64,000 bases of DNA, from assembly GCA_943369525.1 (NCBI GenBank), contig CALRNL020000011.1:31919-95918 (forward strand), written 5' to 3'. Origin of the DNA: BAIKAL-G1 sp943369525 (GTDB taxonomy: Bacteria > Cyanobacteriota > Cyanobacteriia > PCC-6307 > Cyanobiaceae). Of the stretch, positions 1 through 9,245 are shown piece after piece. The position numbers were made by a program, and so were the translations under genes. Every line of letters starts with the position of its first letter. The stretch's first letter is position 1. The notes beneath the pieces are model-generated. The model was given only the letters and a program-made list of their open reading frames with translations, did no database searches and had not been told where the DNA came from.

Positions 1-22
1 AAGCAATCTGCCCCCAGGTGGC

Positions 23-1480
23 ATGGCGCCCGAACGTTTCTTCCTGGAGCTGGATCCACCCGCCGCCGTCCAGGCGACCTGGCCCCATGTGGTGATTGTC
101 GGCGGTGGTTTTGCCGGCCTGAAGGCCTGCCATGCCCTGGCCGGCCAACCGGTGCGCGTCACCCTGATCGATAAACGCAACTTCAACCTGTTCCAGCCCC
201 TGCTCTATCAGGTGGCCTCGGGATTGGTGTCCGAGGGCGATGTGGCCTCGCCCCTGCGCCAGATGGTGGGCCAGGCCCCCAATATCCAAATCCTGCTGGG
301 CGAGGTGGTGGATATCGATCCAGAAGCCCAGGAAGTGGTGTTCAATGACTACCGCTACGGCTACGACCACCTGATCCTGGCCAGTGGCTCGGGCAGCAGC
401 TATTTCGGCCACGAAGACTGGCGCGAACTGGCGCCGCCGATGAAAATTCTCGAGCACGCCGATGAAATCCGGCGGCGCATCTTGATGGCCTTGGAAGAGG
501 CGGAACAAACCCAAGATCCGATCCGCCGCCGCTTCCTGCAAACGGCGGTGGTGGTGGGTGCCGGCCCCGCTGGTTGTGAACTAGCGGGCTCGTTAATTGA
601 GCTGATGCACCGGGCCGTGAGCCGCGATTTCAAACAACTCCAGGCCGATGCTTGCCAAGTGATCCTGGTGGACGCGGTGGATCGGGTGCTGCCCACCATG
701 GATCCGAAGTTGTCGGCCACCGCCGCCAAGTACCTCAGCTCCAGTGGCGTCAAGTTGCAACTGGGCTCGATGGTGGAGGCGATCGAGCCGGGGCGGGTGC
801 GGCTCAAGCCCGGCGCCAGGCCCGATGGCCCCCGCTCCCTGGAAGCAGCCACGATCTGCTGGACCGCCGGCGTGCGCGCCTCCCGCCTAGGCCGGCTGCT
901 GGCCGAGCGCACGGGCTGCGGCGTCGATCGCGGCGGCCGCGTGGAAGTGGGGCCCGATTTCTCAATTGCGGGCTATCCCAGCATCCGGATCGTGGGCGAT
1001 CTCTGCGCCTACCGCCACACCGCCGATGGCCAGGCCCTGCCGGGTATGGCCGGTCCAGCCGTGCAGATGGGCGGCTGGGTCGCCCGGGACATCTTGTCGA
1101 TCGGCGAGGGGCAGCCCATGGCCCCCTTCCGCTGGACCGATCTGGGCACCATGGCCGTGATCGGCCCCTTCTATGCGGTAGCCGATCTGCGGGGCCTGCA
1201 CGTGAGCGGCCTGCTCGGCTGGATCCTCTGGGGGCTGGCCCACCTGGCCTTCATCCCCGACACCGAAAATCGCATTTCCCTGCTCACCAAATGGCTCTGG
1301 CAAATCGCTACCCGCCAGCGCACGGCCCTGCTGATCACCGGCCGCCCCGACCAACACATCGGCGTGGATGTGGGCCTGGAACGGGCTCCCGCCTGCCCGG
1401 AGCCCCTGGAGCCCTTGGTGCACAATCAGCCCATGGCGCAGAAGGCGCAGCTGGATCAGCCGGCGGGCCTGGCGGCCTGA
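23..1480 (+). CDS. Type 2 NAD(P)H dehydrogenase (NDH-2), FAD-dependent
   Basis: This 485-residue flavoprotein should pass electrons from NAD(P)H to quinone without pumping protons. Two Rossmann motifs are visible: GGGFAG at residues 27-32 for FAD and GAGPAG at about 179-184 for the nicotinamide nucleotide. The stretch RNFNLFQPLLYQ after the first motif is typical of NDH-2 proteins. A late motif, IVGDLCAY, matches the second FAD contact. A hydrophobic C-terminal segment near residues 397-412 fits monotopic membrane attachment. Length is at the upper end for the family, mainly through a short N-terminal extension and a soft tail. The gene begins 22 bases into the window, so its upstream context is unseen. 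The family is confident; whether it is closest to ndbA, ndbB or ndbC is not decided. Confidence 0.88.
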   Translation: MAPERFFLELDPPAAVQATWPHVVIVGGGFAGLKACHALAGQPVRVTLIDKRNFNLFQPLLYQVASGLVSEGDVASPLRQMVGQAPNIQILLGEVVDIDPEAQEVVFNDYRYGYDHLILASGSGSSYFGHEDWRELAPPMKILEHADEIRRRILMALEEAEQTQDPIRRRFLQTAVVVGAGPAGCELAGSLIELMHRAVSRDFKQLQADACQVILVDAVDRVLPTMDPKLSATAAKYLSSSGVKLQLGSMVEAIEPGRVRLKPGARPDGPRSLEAATICWTAGVRASRLGRLLAERTGCGVDRGGRVEVGPDFSIAGYPSIRIVGDLCAYRHTADGQALPGMAGPAVQMGGWVARDILSIGEGQPMAPFRWTDLGTMAVIGPFYAVADLRGLHVSGLLGWILWGLAHLAFIPDTENRISLLTKWLWQIATRQRTALLITGRPDQHIGVDVGLERAPACPEPLEPLVHNQPMAQKAQLDQPAGLAA

Positions 1481-1530
1481 GATCGGACAGACGGCCTGGT
1501 CTCGCTATCAATCAAGGGATTAAAGCGAGG

Positions 1531-1680
1531 CTGGCTGCCGTGGAACTCATGCCCTGGAGCTAGGCCTGCGCCTCCAACTACAGCGGCCTTGCGGCCGAAC
1601 TGGAACGGAAGCCAAGCCCCTCGGGTTGATCGATCTGTTGAAGGCCAGCCATGCCCTCAGCGCAGGCTGTCCGTTGGTAC
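1531..1680 (+). pseudogene. Decayed 3' fragment of a vapC PIN-domain toxin
   Basis: Translated in two frames, this piece matches the C-terminal half of the intact VapC at 5736-6134. One frame reads VELMPWS, a stop, then ACASNYSGLAAELERK, aligned codon for codon with LEILPWTEACSRIYGRLRAELERH of the intact toxin. After a short deletion the next frame reads LIDLLKASHALSAGCPLV, matching LDLLIASHALSEGCVLV. It therefore has at least one in-frame stop and one frameshift and cannot make toxin. It lies just before the restriction operon that carries the intact copy. No matching vapB remnant was seen beside it. Confidence 0.8.
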
Positions 1681-2068
1681 GCCCACTCCCCTGGGGTCGT
1701 GCTAGGGGCGATGGCCCCAGGGCCCACCTCCCTCGCCAGGGCCATAGCGCTTCAATGCAAATCATGCAGTCTGCGCATAACGCCCAACCCCCAAATTGCC
1801 GGCGATTGCCCTAAACGAGCCCCGGCACGGCAAACTAGACCCAAGCTTCGCCGAGCCAGCCCTCGATGCCCGATCAGCAGCTACTGGGCGCGAGCATCGA
1901 AGCAGTGAAGCGATGCGGTAGCGCGGTGGGCAACCCCTTGGCCCCTCTCCATGACGAAACGGCTCCCCCGAGGAACGCCATCCCCATCCATTGTCTGCCC
2001 CTGGGACACGCCCGATTGGCGTCTCAAGTGACGACTCAGGTGGTTGCTCGATGGGGAGTGGAGCCGTG
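1681..2068. other. Spacer before the restriction operon, no gene seen
   Basis: Between the vapC remnant and the hsdR start there is no reading frame with recognisable protein sequence. The frame of hsdR stays open upstream to 1991, but residues before the ATG at 2069 do not resemble the family N-terminus. The hsd promoter presumably lies here; no clear -35/-10 pair could be defended. Confidence 0.5.
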
Positions 2069-5000
2069 ATGAGCACCAACTTCGCCCACCTGCGCAGCTA
2101 CGACGAACAGCTGTTTCGGCTGGGGGTCCTGGCGGAGCGCTATTTCCCGGAGGATCCCAACACGGCGCTGATCAAGCTTCGGCAACTGGGTGAGCTGCTG
2201 GCCCAGCAGGTGGCCTCTCGTTTCGGGACGTTCACCAGCATCGAGGAATCGCAGCTGGCCTTGATCAGACGCCTTGAGCTGGAAGGCCTGATCGAGCGTG
2301 AAGTGGCTGGCCTCTTCCACGACCTCCGCAAGACTGGGAACGCTGCCACCCATGGGCTTCAGGGCGACCATGCCAGTGCTCTCAGCACCATGAAGATCGC
2401 CTGGCAATTGGGCGTGTGGTTTCACCGTACATTCACCGATCCGGAGTTTCGCAGCGGTCCGTTTCGGCCTCCCCAGCCACCGGTCGACGAAAGCGAGGAG
2501 CTACGGCAGGAGCTAGCCCGGCTGCAGGGCCAGCTCGATGCCTTCCTGACCAATGACGGCGCCATCGCCCAGCAGCTCTGCGCCGCAGAGGCCCAGTTGG
2601 AGCAGGCCCTGGGGGAGCAGCAGCAGTGGGAGCAGCTGGCCGAGCAGGTTGAGGCCGACAAGGTGGCCTTGGCTGCCCAGTTGCGGTCGCTGCAGAGTGC
2701 CGCCGCCCAGCAACCAGCGACGGTGAGGGCAGGGTTGCGGCAAGCGGCACGAACGGCCGCGGGCTCGATCGAACTGGATGAGGCCGCTACACGCCAACTG
2801 ATCGATGAGCAACTGCGCCAGGCCGGCTGGGAGGCCGACAGCCAGTCCCTTCGCTACGCCAAAGGAGCACGGCCACAAAAGAATCGCTACCTGGCGATCG
2901 CCGAATGGCCCACCAACAGCGGTCCGGCTGACTACGTGCTGTTCTTGGGACTCACCCCGATTGCGGCGGTGGAGGCCAAGCGGGCCAACAAAGATGTGGC
3001 AGGCGTGCTGCCACAGGCCCAGCGCTACTGCCGCGACTTCCAGCCCGGCGCTGACCTGGAAACCTCCAGCCAGGGCTGGGGTCCAGAAGGCGAGTACCAG
3101 ATCCCCTTCGCCTTCTCGAGCAATGGGCGGCCGTTTCTACGGCAGTTGCTCACGCGCAGCGGTATCTGGTTTCGTGATCTGCGCCGAAGTGACAACCTCG
3201 CCAATCCCCTGGATGGCTGGTATTCACCGGAGGGGCTCAAGGAGCTGGCGCGCCAGGATGTGGCCCGCGCCCAGGACCAACTGCGCCGGGAGTCGTTCAG
3301 CTACGGCTTTCCGCTGCGCCCCTACCAGCGCCGCGCCATTGAGGCCACCGAAGCCGCGATCGGCGCGGGCCCGCGGGAGATCCTCTTAGCGATGGCCACG
3401 GGCACCGGCAAGACCAAAACCTGTGTTGCCCTGATCTACCGCCTGCTCAAGACCGGTCGCTTCCGGCGCGTGCTTTTTCTGGTGGATCGCTCCGAACTCG
3501 GCAGCCAGGCAGCTGATGCCTTCAAGGAAACACGGATGGAGAGCCTGCAGAGCTTCGCCGACATCTACGGCATCAAGGAACTGGGCGAGCGCGAGGTCGA
3601 AACCGACACCAAGGTGCACATTGCCACCGTGCAGGCCATGGTTCAGCGCCTGCTGCTTGGCAGCGAGGAAGACAAGCCGACGGTGGACACCTACGACCTG
3701 ATCGTGGTGGATGAATGCCACCGGGGTTACCTGCTGGACCGGGAGCTAAGTGATCGGGAGCTGGGCTTTCGAGATTTCAACGACTACGTCTCGAAGTACC
3801 GGCGGGTGCTCGAGATGTTCGATGCCGTCAAGATCGGCCTGACGGCCACGCCGGCCCTGCACACGGTGGAGATCTTCGGCCAGCCGGTGTTCGTGTACAG
3901 CTACCGCGAGGCAGTGGTGGATGGCTTCCTGGTGGACCATGAGCCGCCGATCCTGATCTCCACGGAGCTCTCCAGTGATGGCATCCGCTGGGCGGCCGGA
4001 CAGGAAGTGAAAACCTATGACCCCCTTACTGCTCAGATCGAGCTGTTCACCACCCCTGATGAGCTGCGCTTCGAGGTGGAGGCCTTCAATCGCCAGGTGA
4101 TCACCGAGTCGTTCAACAGGGTGGTGTGCGGGGTGCTGGCCGATGAGCTGGATCCGTTTTCGTCCTACAAAACCTTGATCTTCTGCGTCAGCGATGCCCA
4201 TGCCGACCTGGTGGTGCAGCTGCTGAAGCAGGCGTTCCAGGAACGCTACGGCAGCGTGGCAGACGATGCGGTGGCCAAGATCACCGGCGCCAGCGACAAG
4301 CCCAAGGAACTGATCCGTCGCTACAAGAACGAAGCCTTCCCCAATGTGGCCGTCACGGTGGATCTGCTCAGCACCGGGGTGGACGTGCCGGCGATCTGCA
4401 ACATCGTGTTCCTGCGGCGCATGAACAGCAGGATTCTCTATGACCAGATGATCGGCCGTGCCACCCGCCTGTGCGACCCCATCGGCAAAACTCACTTCCG
4501 CATCTTCGATGCGGTGGGCATCTATGACGCCCTACAGGCCTTCACCCAGATGCAACCGGTGGTGGTGAACCCCAAGATCAGTTTCAGCCAACTGATCAAC
4601 GAGCTGGGGTCCACTGAGGCAGAGGACTGTGAGCTCGTGCGGGAGCAGTTGATCGCCAAGCTGCGCCGCAAGCAACGGCATCTGAGCGAAAACACGGAAG
4701 CTCAATTCCGGCTGCTTACGGGCGAGGAGCCCTCCGCCTTCATCAGCCGTCTGCAGCGGTTGCCGATCGCGGAGGCCAGCCGCTGGCTGGGCACGATCGA
4801 CGGTCTCGGTGAGCTGCTGGATAAAAGGTGGGAGGGGCCAGGACAGCCCCTGTTCATTTCCGAAGACGACGACGAGCTGCGCTCGATCGAGCGGGGCTAT
4901 GGCGACGCCACCCGCCCTGAGGACTACCTCGATGGCTTCACCGCCTTCGTGCGTGATCCGGGCAACGACCTGCCGGCTCTGATCACGGTGCTGCAGCGTC

Positions 5001-5425
5001 CCTGGGAACTCAGCCGCAAGGATCTGCGAGAGCTGAAGCTGGCGCTGGATGTACGGGGCTACAGCGAAGCCACCCTGGCCACGGCCTGGCGGGAAACCAC
5101 CAACCAGGACATGGCCGCTTCGATCATGGGCTACATCCGCCAGGCGGCCCTGGGGGATCCGTTGGTGCCCTATGAGCAGCGGGTGGAGCGGGCCCTGCAG
5201 CGGATCCTGGCCTCCAAGCCATGGACCACACCCCAACGCCAGTGGCTGCAACGCATCGCCAATCAAACCAAAGCGATCACGATCGTGGATCGCGACGCGC
5301 TCGAAGACGATGCCCTGCTCTTCCGCCGGGAGGGGGGCGGCTGGCCGCGGTTGAACAGGCTGTTTGGCGGCGAGCTGGAACAGGTGCTGCACCGCTTCAA
5401 CGAAGCCGTGTGGGAAGCAGCATGA
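2069..5425 (+). CDS. hsdR: Type I restriction enzyme subunit R (HsdR)
   Basis: This is the motor and nuclease subunit of a type I restriction complex (1118 residues from the ATG at 2069). That ATG is chosen because MSTNFAHL followed by FPEDPNTALIKLRQLGE matches the usual start of this HsdR class. Domains in order: a DUF4145-like N-terminus (about 1-115), a coiled-coil stretch (about 140-230), the HSDR_N nuclease fold with the EAK catalytic motif near residue 301, helicase motif I (ATGTGKT near 442-448), a DEAD-box-type DECH motif near 547, the second RecA-like domain, and an EcoEI-type C-terminal domain. It is first in the operon, 50 bases before vapB. All core motifs look intact, so it is probably active. 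Confidence 0.93.
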   Translation: MSTNFAHLRSYDEQLFRLGVLAERYFPEDPNTALIKLRQLGELLAQQVASRFGTFTSIEESQLALIRRLELEGLIEREVAGLFHDLRKTGNAATHGLQGDHASALSTMKIAWQLGVWFHRTFTDPEFRSGPFRPPQPPVDESEELRQELARLQGQLDAFLTNDGAIAQQLCAAEAQLEQALGEQQQWEQLAEQVEADKVALAAQLRSLQSAAAQQPATVRAGLRQAARTAAGSIELDEAATRQLIDEQLRQAGWEADSQSLRYAKGARPQKNRYLAIAEWPTNSGPADYVLFLGLTPIAAVEAKRANKDVAGVLPQAQRYCRDFQPGADLETSSQGWGPEGEYQIPFAFSSNGRPFLRQLLTRSGIWFRDLRRSDNLANPLDGWYSPEGLKELARQDVARAQDQLRRESFSYGFPLRPYQRRAIEATEAAIGAGPREILLAMATGTGKTKTCVALIYRLLKTGRFRRVLFLVDRSELGSQAADAFKETRMESLQSFADIYGIKELGEREVETDTKVHIATVQAMVQRLLLGSEEDKPTVDTYDLIVVDECHRGYLLDRELSDRELGFRDFNDYVSKYRRVLEMFDAVKIGLTATPALHTVEIFGQPVFVYSYREAVVDGFLVDHEPPILISTELSSDGIRWAAGQEVKTYDPLTAQIELFTTPDELRFEVEAFNRQVITESFNRVVCGVLADELDPFSSYKTLIFCVSDAHADLVVQLLKQAFQERYGSVADDAVAKITGASDKPKELIRRYKNEAFPNVAVTVDLLSTGVDVPAICNIVFLRRMNSRILYDQMIGRATRLCDPIGKTHFRIFDAVGIYDALQAFTQMQPVVVNPKISFSQLINELGSTEAEDCELVREQLIAKLRRKQRHLSENTEAQFRLLTGEEPSAFISRLQRLPIAEASRWLGTIDGLGELLDKRWEGPGQPLFISEDDDELRSIERGYGDATRPEDYLDGFTAFVRDPGNDLPALITVLQRPWELSRKDLRELKLALDVRGYSEATLATAWRETTNQDMAASIMGYIRQAALGDPLVPYEQRVERALQRILASKPWTTPQRQWLQRIANQTKAITIVDRDALEDDALLFRREGGGWPRLNRLFGGELEQVLHRFNEAVWEAA

Positions 5426-5475
5426 GATCGCGGCCTCGATCTAGACTCGGTATCGATCGCCTGGGGGGTTGGGCC

Positions 5476-5736
5476 ATGCGCGCGAAGCTGTTCCTCAATG
5501 GCCGCAGCCAGGCGGTACGCCTGCCGGCCGAATTCCGCTTCGAGGGAACGGAAGTGGAGGTGCATCGCGACCTCGAAAGCGGTGCGGTGGTGCTCACACC
5601 GGTGCGGCCCTCGGCCAAGGAGTTGCTGGAACTCAGGGATGGGCTGCTGCAGGAGCCTGGCTTTCGCGAAGAGATTGATGGCTTTTTCGAGGGGTTGCAC
5701 GACACCAGACCTCCCGAACCGGTGGACTTTCCCTGA
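5476..5736 (+). CDS. vapB: VapB-type antitoxin, AbrB/SpoVT DNA-binding fold
   Basis: A small 86-residue protein whose N-terminal half (MRAKLFLNGRSQAVRLPAEF, then a beta strand with VEVHRD) is the swapped-hairpin AbrB fold of VapB antitoxins. The C-terminal tail, rich in Phe, Glu and Pro, should wrap and neutralise the partner toxin. The ATG at 5476 is preferred over an upstream in-frame start because the fold begins there. The TGA overlaps the vapC ATG (TGATG), the coupling usual in such pairs. The 50-base gap after hsdR holds an inverted repeat, GATCG-N6-CGATC (5426-5441), that could be the operator for autorepression; this is inference. Confidence 0.87.
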   Translation: MRAKLFLNGRSQAVRLPAEFRFEGTEVEVHRDLESGAVVLTPVRPSAKELLELRDGLLQEPGFREEIDGFFEGLHDTRPPEPVDFP

Positions 5737-6134
5737 TGGCTGCAGCGAAGAGGAGGTTGATGCTGGACACCAACGCCGTGAGCGCCTTTCTCCAACGCCG
5801 CTCGCCCCGCCTGGATGGCTGGGTGCGCGAGCAACGTTGTTGCCTCTCGGCGATTGTGGTGGCCGAGATCCGCTACGGCCTGGAGAAGCGGCCGGCGGCG
5901 ACGCGGTTGCGGGCGCTGGCGGAGTCCACCCTCGACACCCTGGAGATCCTGCCCTGGACCGAAGCCTGCAGCAGGATCTATGGACGGCTGCGCGCTGAAC
6001 TGGAACGCCATGGCAAGCCGCTGGCGGCACTGGACCTGCTGATCGCCAGCCATGCCCTCAGCGAAGGCTGTGTCCTGGTCACTGCCGATCAGGCGTTTGC
6101 CCTTGTGGACGAACTCACCCTGGAGGCCTGGTGA
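5736..6134 (+). CDS. vapC: VapC toxin, PIN-domain ribonuclease
   Basis: A 132-residue PIN-domain protein with the four expected acidic residues: Asp11 in LDTN, Glu44 in AEIRYG, Asp100 in ALDLLIASHA and Asp118 in TADQ. Such toxins cleave RNA, often tRNA, when the antitoxin is lost. Its ATG overlaps the vapB stop, and its own stop overlaps the hsdM ATG, again as TGATG. The toxin is thus translationally linked to the antitoxin on one side and to the methyltransferase on the other. The length and residues indicate a functional enzyme. Its actual RNA target cannot be told from sequence. Confidence 0.92.
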   Translation: MAAAKRRLMLDTNAVSAFLQRRSPRLDGWVREQRCCLSAIVVAEIRYGLEKRPAATRLRALAESTLDTLEILPWTEACSRIYGRLRAELERHGKPLAALDLLIASHALSEGCVLVTADQAFALVDELTLEAW

Positions 6135-7612
6135 TGCCCCCAAACTCCCCCGGCAACAGCCACACCCACGACATCGTCGGCAAACTCTGGAACCTCTGCA
6201 ATGTGCTGAAGGACGACGGGGTGACCTATCACCAGTACGTGACGGAGCTCACCTATCTGCTGTTCCTGAAGATGGCCAAGGAAACGGGCCAGGAGCAGGG
6301 GATTCCCGAGGAATGGCGCTGGGATGCCTTGGAGACCCTGGATGGTCCCAAGCAGATGAAGCACTACCAACTGCTGCTGCTGGAACTGGGCAGCAGCGAG
6401 AGCGGCAGTTCGCCGCTGGTGCAGGAGATCTACAGCAACGCCAGTTCGTTCATCAAAAAACCGGTCACGCTCACGAAATTGGTGAGCGAGATCGACAAGC
6501 TCGATTGGTACAGCGCCCGCCAGGAGGGATTGGGCGATCTCTATGAGGGCCTGCTGCAGAAGAACGCTGAAGAGAAGAAATCAGGCGCGGGCCAATACTT
6601 CACGCCAAGGCCCCTGATCGATGCGATGGTGGCGGTGATGCAGCCGCGGCTGGGCGATGTGATCCAGGATCCGGCGGCGGGAACTGGCGGCTTTCTGATC
6701 GCCGCGCAGCACTGGATCCGCGAGCAGCAGGATGTGTTCGAGCTAGATGAAGCGCAGCAAAAAAGGTTCTACGAGCGCACTTTCTTCGGCATGGAGCACG
6801 TGCAGGACACACACCGACTGGCGCTGATGAACCTGATGCTGCATGGGCTCGATTCCCGGCCCGGCCAGGGCGGCATCTGGTATGGCGACACCCTCAGCGG
6901 CGACGGCCAATCCCTGCCGCCGGCCAGCTTGATTCTCAGCAACCCACCCTTCGGCACCAAGAAGGGGGGGGGCCTGCCGAGCCGCACTGATTTCACCTTC
7001 CCCACCAGCAACAAGCAGTTCTGCTTCCTACAGCACATTTACAGAGCCCTGAAGCCCGGTGGCCGAGCGGCGGTGGTGCTGCCCGACAACGTGCTGTTTG
7101 AGGGCAACGTGGGCAAACAGATCCGTGAGGATCTGATGGACAAGTGCAACCTGCACACAATCCTGCGCCTACCCACCGGCATTTTTTATGCGCAGGGTGT
7201 GAAGACCAACGTGCTGTTCTTCACCCGTGGCACGGGCGATCGGGGCACCACCAAGGCGGTGTGGGTGTATGACCTGCGGGCCAACATGCCGGCCTTCGGC
7301 AAGCGCACCCCGCTGACTCGCGAGCATTTTGTAGCTTTTGAAGAGGCCTATGGCCCCGATCCCCTGGGCCTGGCGCCGCGCACGGCCACGGGACCGGAAG
7401 GCCGCTGGCAGTGCTTCAGCCGCGAGGAGATCGCCGCCCGGGGTGACAGCCTCGATCTGGCCTGGCTGAAGGATGACTCCGCCGAAGACGGCGCCGGCCT
7501 GCCGGAACCGGCGGTGCTGGCCCAGGAGGCGATGCTGGAGCTGGAGGGGGCGCTGGAGGATCTGCGGGCGATCCTGGCGGAGCTTGGGGAAGAGGTGGAG
7601 GAGTTGGTGTGA
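6134..7612 (+). CDS. hsdM: Type I DNA methyltransferase subunit M (HsdM)
   Basis: This 492-residue subunit transfers methyl groups to adenine N6 within the type I complex. It starts with an HsdM N-terminal helical domain (HDIVGKLWNLCNVLKDDG). The S-adenosylmethionine motif DPAAGTGGF is near residue 179 and the catalytic NPPF near 270-273. ATG at 6134 is chosen over the GTG three bases earlier because it gives the standard one-base overlap with vapC. The end overlaps the hsdS GTG by four bases. Methylation of the host genome must precede or match HsdR activity, so its coupling to vapBC may influence the balance. Family assignment is secure. Confidence 0.94.
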   Translation: MPPNSPGNSHTHDIVGKLWNLCNVLKDDGVTYHQYVTELTYLLFLKMAKETGQEQGIPEEWRWDALETLDGPKQMKHYQLLLLELGSSESGSSPLVQEIYSNASSFIKKPVTLTKLVSEIDKLDWYSARQEGLGDLYEGLLQKNAEEKKSGAGQYFTPRPLIDAMVAVMQPRLGDVIQDPAAGTGGFLIAAQHWIREQQDVFELDEAQQKRFYERTFFGMEHVQDTHRLALMNLMLHGLDSRPGQGGIWYGDTLSGDGQSLPPASLILSNPPFGTKKGGGLPSRTDFTFPTSNKQFCFLQHIYRALKPGGRAAVVLPDNVLFEGNVGKQIREDLMDKCNLHTILRLPTGIFYAQGVKTNVLFFTRGTGDRGTTKAVWVYDLRANMPAFGKRTPLTREHFVAFEEAYGPDPLGLAPRTATGPEGRWQCFSREEIAARGDSLDLAWLKDDSAEDGAGLPEPAVLAQEAMLELEGALEDLRAILAELGEEVEELV

Positions 7613-9207
7613 TTGATCAACCCAGCCCCTGGGCCTGTGCCCGACTTGACGAGGTGTGCTTGTTGATAACAGATGGAACTCATCATTCGCCACCCAATAC
7701 AGAAAAGGGTGACTATATGTATGTTACGGCCAAGAACATCAAGGCCTGGGGGCTTGATGTTCGAAATATTACATTTGTATCTAGCGAGCATCACGAAGAA
7801 ATATATTCCAGGTGCCCCGCAAGAGAAGGCGATGTGCTTTACATTAAAGACGGAGTAACTGCGGGACTAGCGGCAGTCAACCACCTCGAGAATCCGTTTT
7901 CCATGCTCTCTAGCGTGGCTCTTATACGAACCAATGATGAAATTCTCAAATCAGAATTCTTGAAGCATTGGCTGAATAGTCCAGAAACATTTTCCATGAT
8001 GACTGGTGGCATGACAGGGTCAGCCATACGTCGCATCATCCTTAAGCAGATTCGTGCTGCAGAAATCTCACTTCCGCCCCTCAACGAACAGCGCCGCATC
8101 GCCACCAAGCTCGACACCACCCTCGCCGCTGTCGATGCCTGCCGCAAGCGGCTTGGTGGCGTGGCGACGATCCTCAAGCGCTTTCGCCAGGTGGTGCTGG
8201 CGGCGGCGACGTCGGGGGAGTTGACGCGGGAGTGGCGGGATGAGAGGGGTAAGAGCCTGGATGACTGGGCAGAACGATCAGTTGGCGATGTTGTAACAGA
8301 TATAGAGGCTGGTCTCAACGTGCAATGCGAAGAGCGCCCTCCAGCAGTCAATGAGAGAGGCCTCGTAAAGATCAGCGCTGTGACATGGGGGATCTACGAT
8401 GAAGATCAAAGTAAGACACTGAAGTCAGATCAGCAGGTCCTCGAGAGGAATCGAATTCGATCTGGTGACTTCCTAATTTCAAGGGCAAATACCATTGAAC
8501 TTGTCGGATCATGCGTAATCGTCCATGAGACCAGGCGTGCTCTGTACTTGTCCGACAAGGTACTTCGGCTAGCAATGCCTGAAGAGCGGAAAAAGTGGTT
8601 ACTGATGTGTCTCCGCTCCGAAAATGGTCGCCGGCAAATAGAAAAGCTATCAAGCGGGAACCATTTGTCCATGCGGAATCTTTCGCAAAAGAACCTTCTA
8701 TCCATCAAGATTCTTTTGCCGCCAATGGATGAACTCGATCAAATCGAGGGCTTATCAAATCAGCTCTTCACCCTCGCCGACCAACTCGAAGCCCGCCTCA
8801 CCGCAGCCCGCAAGGTCGTCGATCGCCTCACCCCAGCCCTGCTGGCCAAGGCCTTCCGCGGCGAGCTGGTGCCCCAGGATCCGGGCGACGAGCCGGCGAG
8901 TGTGCTGCTGGAGCGGATTCGGGCGGCCCGCCAGGCGGAGGCTGGTGCGGGCAAACCCTCGCGGCGCGGGCGGCGCCAGGCTGCAGCCAACCCGGATCCG
9001 GTCGCCCTGGAGGCCGCCCCCGTTCCACCCGATTACCTTGCGGCGTTGTTGAAGGAGTGTGGGGCCCTCAGTGAGCGGGCCCTGTTGGCGGCATCCGAGC
9101 TGGAGCCGGCTCGCTTTCGGGCCCAGTTGACCCTGGAGCGGCAAAGGGGGGTGATCCGGGACACCCCAGAAGACGGCGGGCAGGTGCTGCTGGAGGCTTC
9201 GGACTGA
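7609..9207 (+). CDS. hsdS: Type I specificity subunit S (HsdS)
   Basis: A 532-residue subunit that recognises the bipartite DNA target. It has two target-recognition domains (about residues 15-150 and 220-385), each followed by a conserved helical spacer: LPPLNEQRRIATKLD near 160 and LPPMDELDQIEGLSNQL near 370. A GTG start at 7609 overlaps the hsdM stop (GTGA). The recognition domains are visibly richer in A+T than the helical spacers or hsdM, a sign that they were exchanged by recombination. A C-terminal extension of about 100 residues (Ala, Arg and Glu rich, then a helical segment) follows the second spacer; this is seen in some members. The recognised site cannot be predicted. Confidence 0.93.
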   Translation: MIDQPSPWACARLDEVCLLITDGTHHSPPNTEKGDYMYVTAKNIKAWGLDVRNITFVSSEHHEEIYSRCPAREGDVLYIKDGVTAGLAAVNHLENPFSMLSSVALIRTNDEILKSEFLKHWLNSPETFSMMTGGMTGSAIRRIILKQIRAAEISLPPLNEQRRIATKLDTTLAAVDACRKRLGGVATILKRFRQVVLAAATSGELTREWRDERGKSLDDWAERSVGDVVTDIEAGLNVQCEERPPAVNERGLVKISAVTWGIYDEDQSKTLKSDQQVLERNRIRSGDFLISRANTIELVGSCVIVHETRRALYLSDKVLRLAMPEERKKWLLMCLRSENGRRQIEKLSSGNHLSMRNLSQKNLLSIKILLPPMDELDQIEGLSNQLFTLADQLEARLTAARKVVDRLTPALLAKAFRGELVPQDPGDEPASVLLERIRAARQAEAGAGKPSRRGRRQAAANPDPVALEAAPVPPDYLAALLKECGALSERALLAASELEPARFRAQLTLERQRGVIRDTPEDGGQVLLEASD

Positions 9208-9245
9208 GGGGCCGGCGCCCCCTGGCGAAGCTGGCATCCTGATCC

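Noticed and set aside
1755..1820. A possible recombination (attC-like) site in the spacer before hsdR
   Set aside because: A few bases resemble core sites, but the required paired boxes and a second site were not found.
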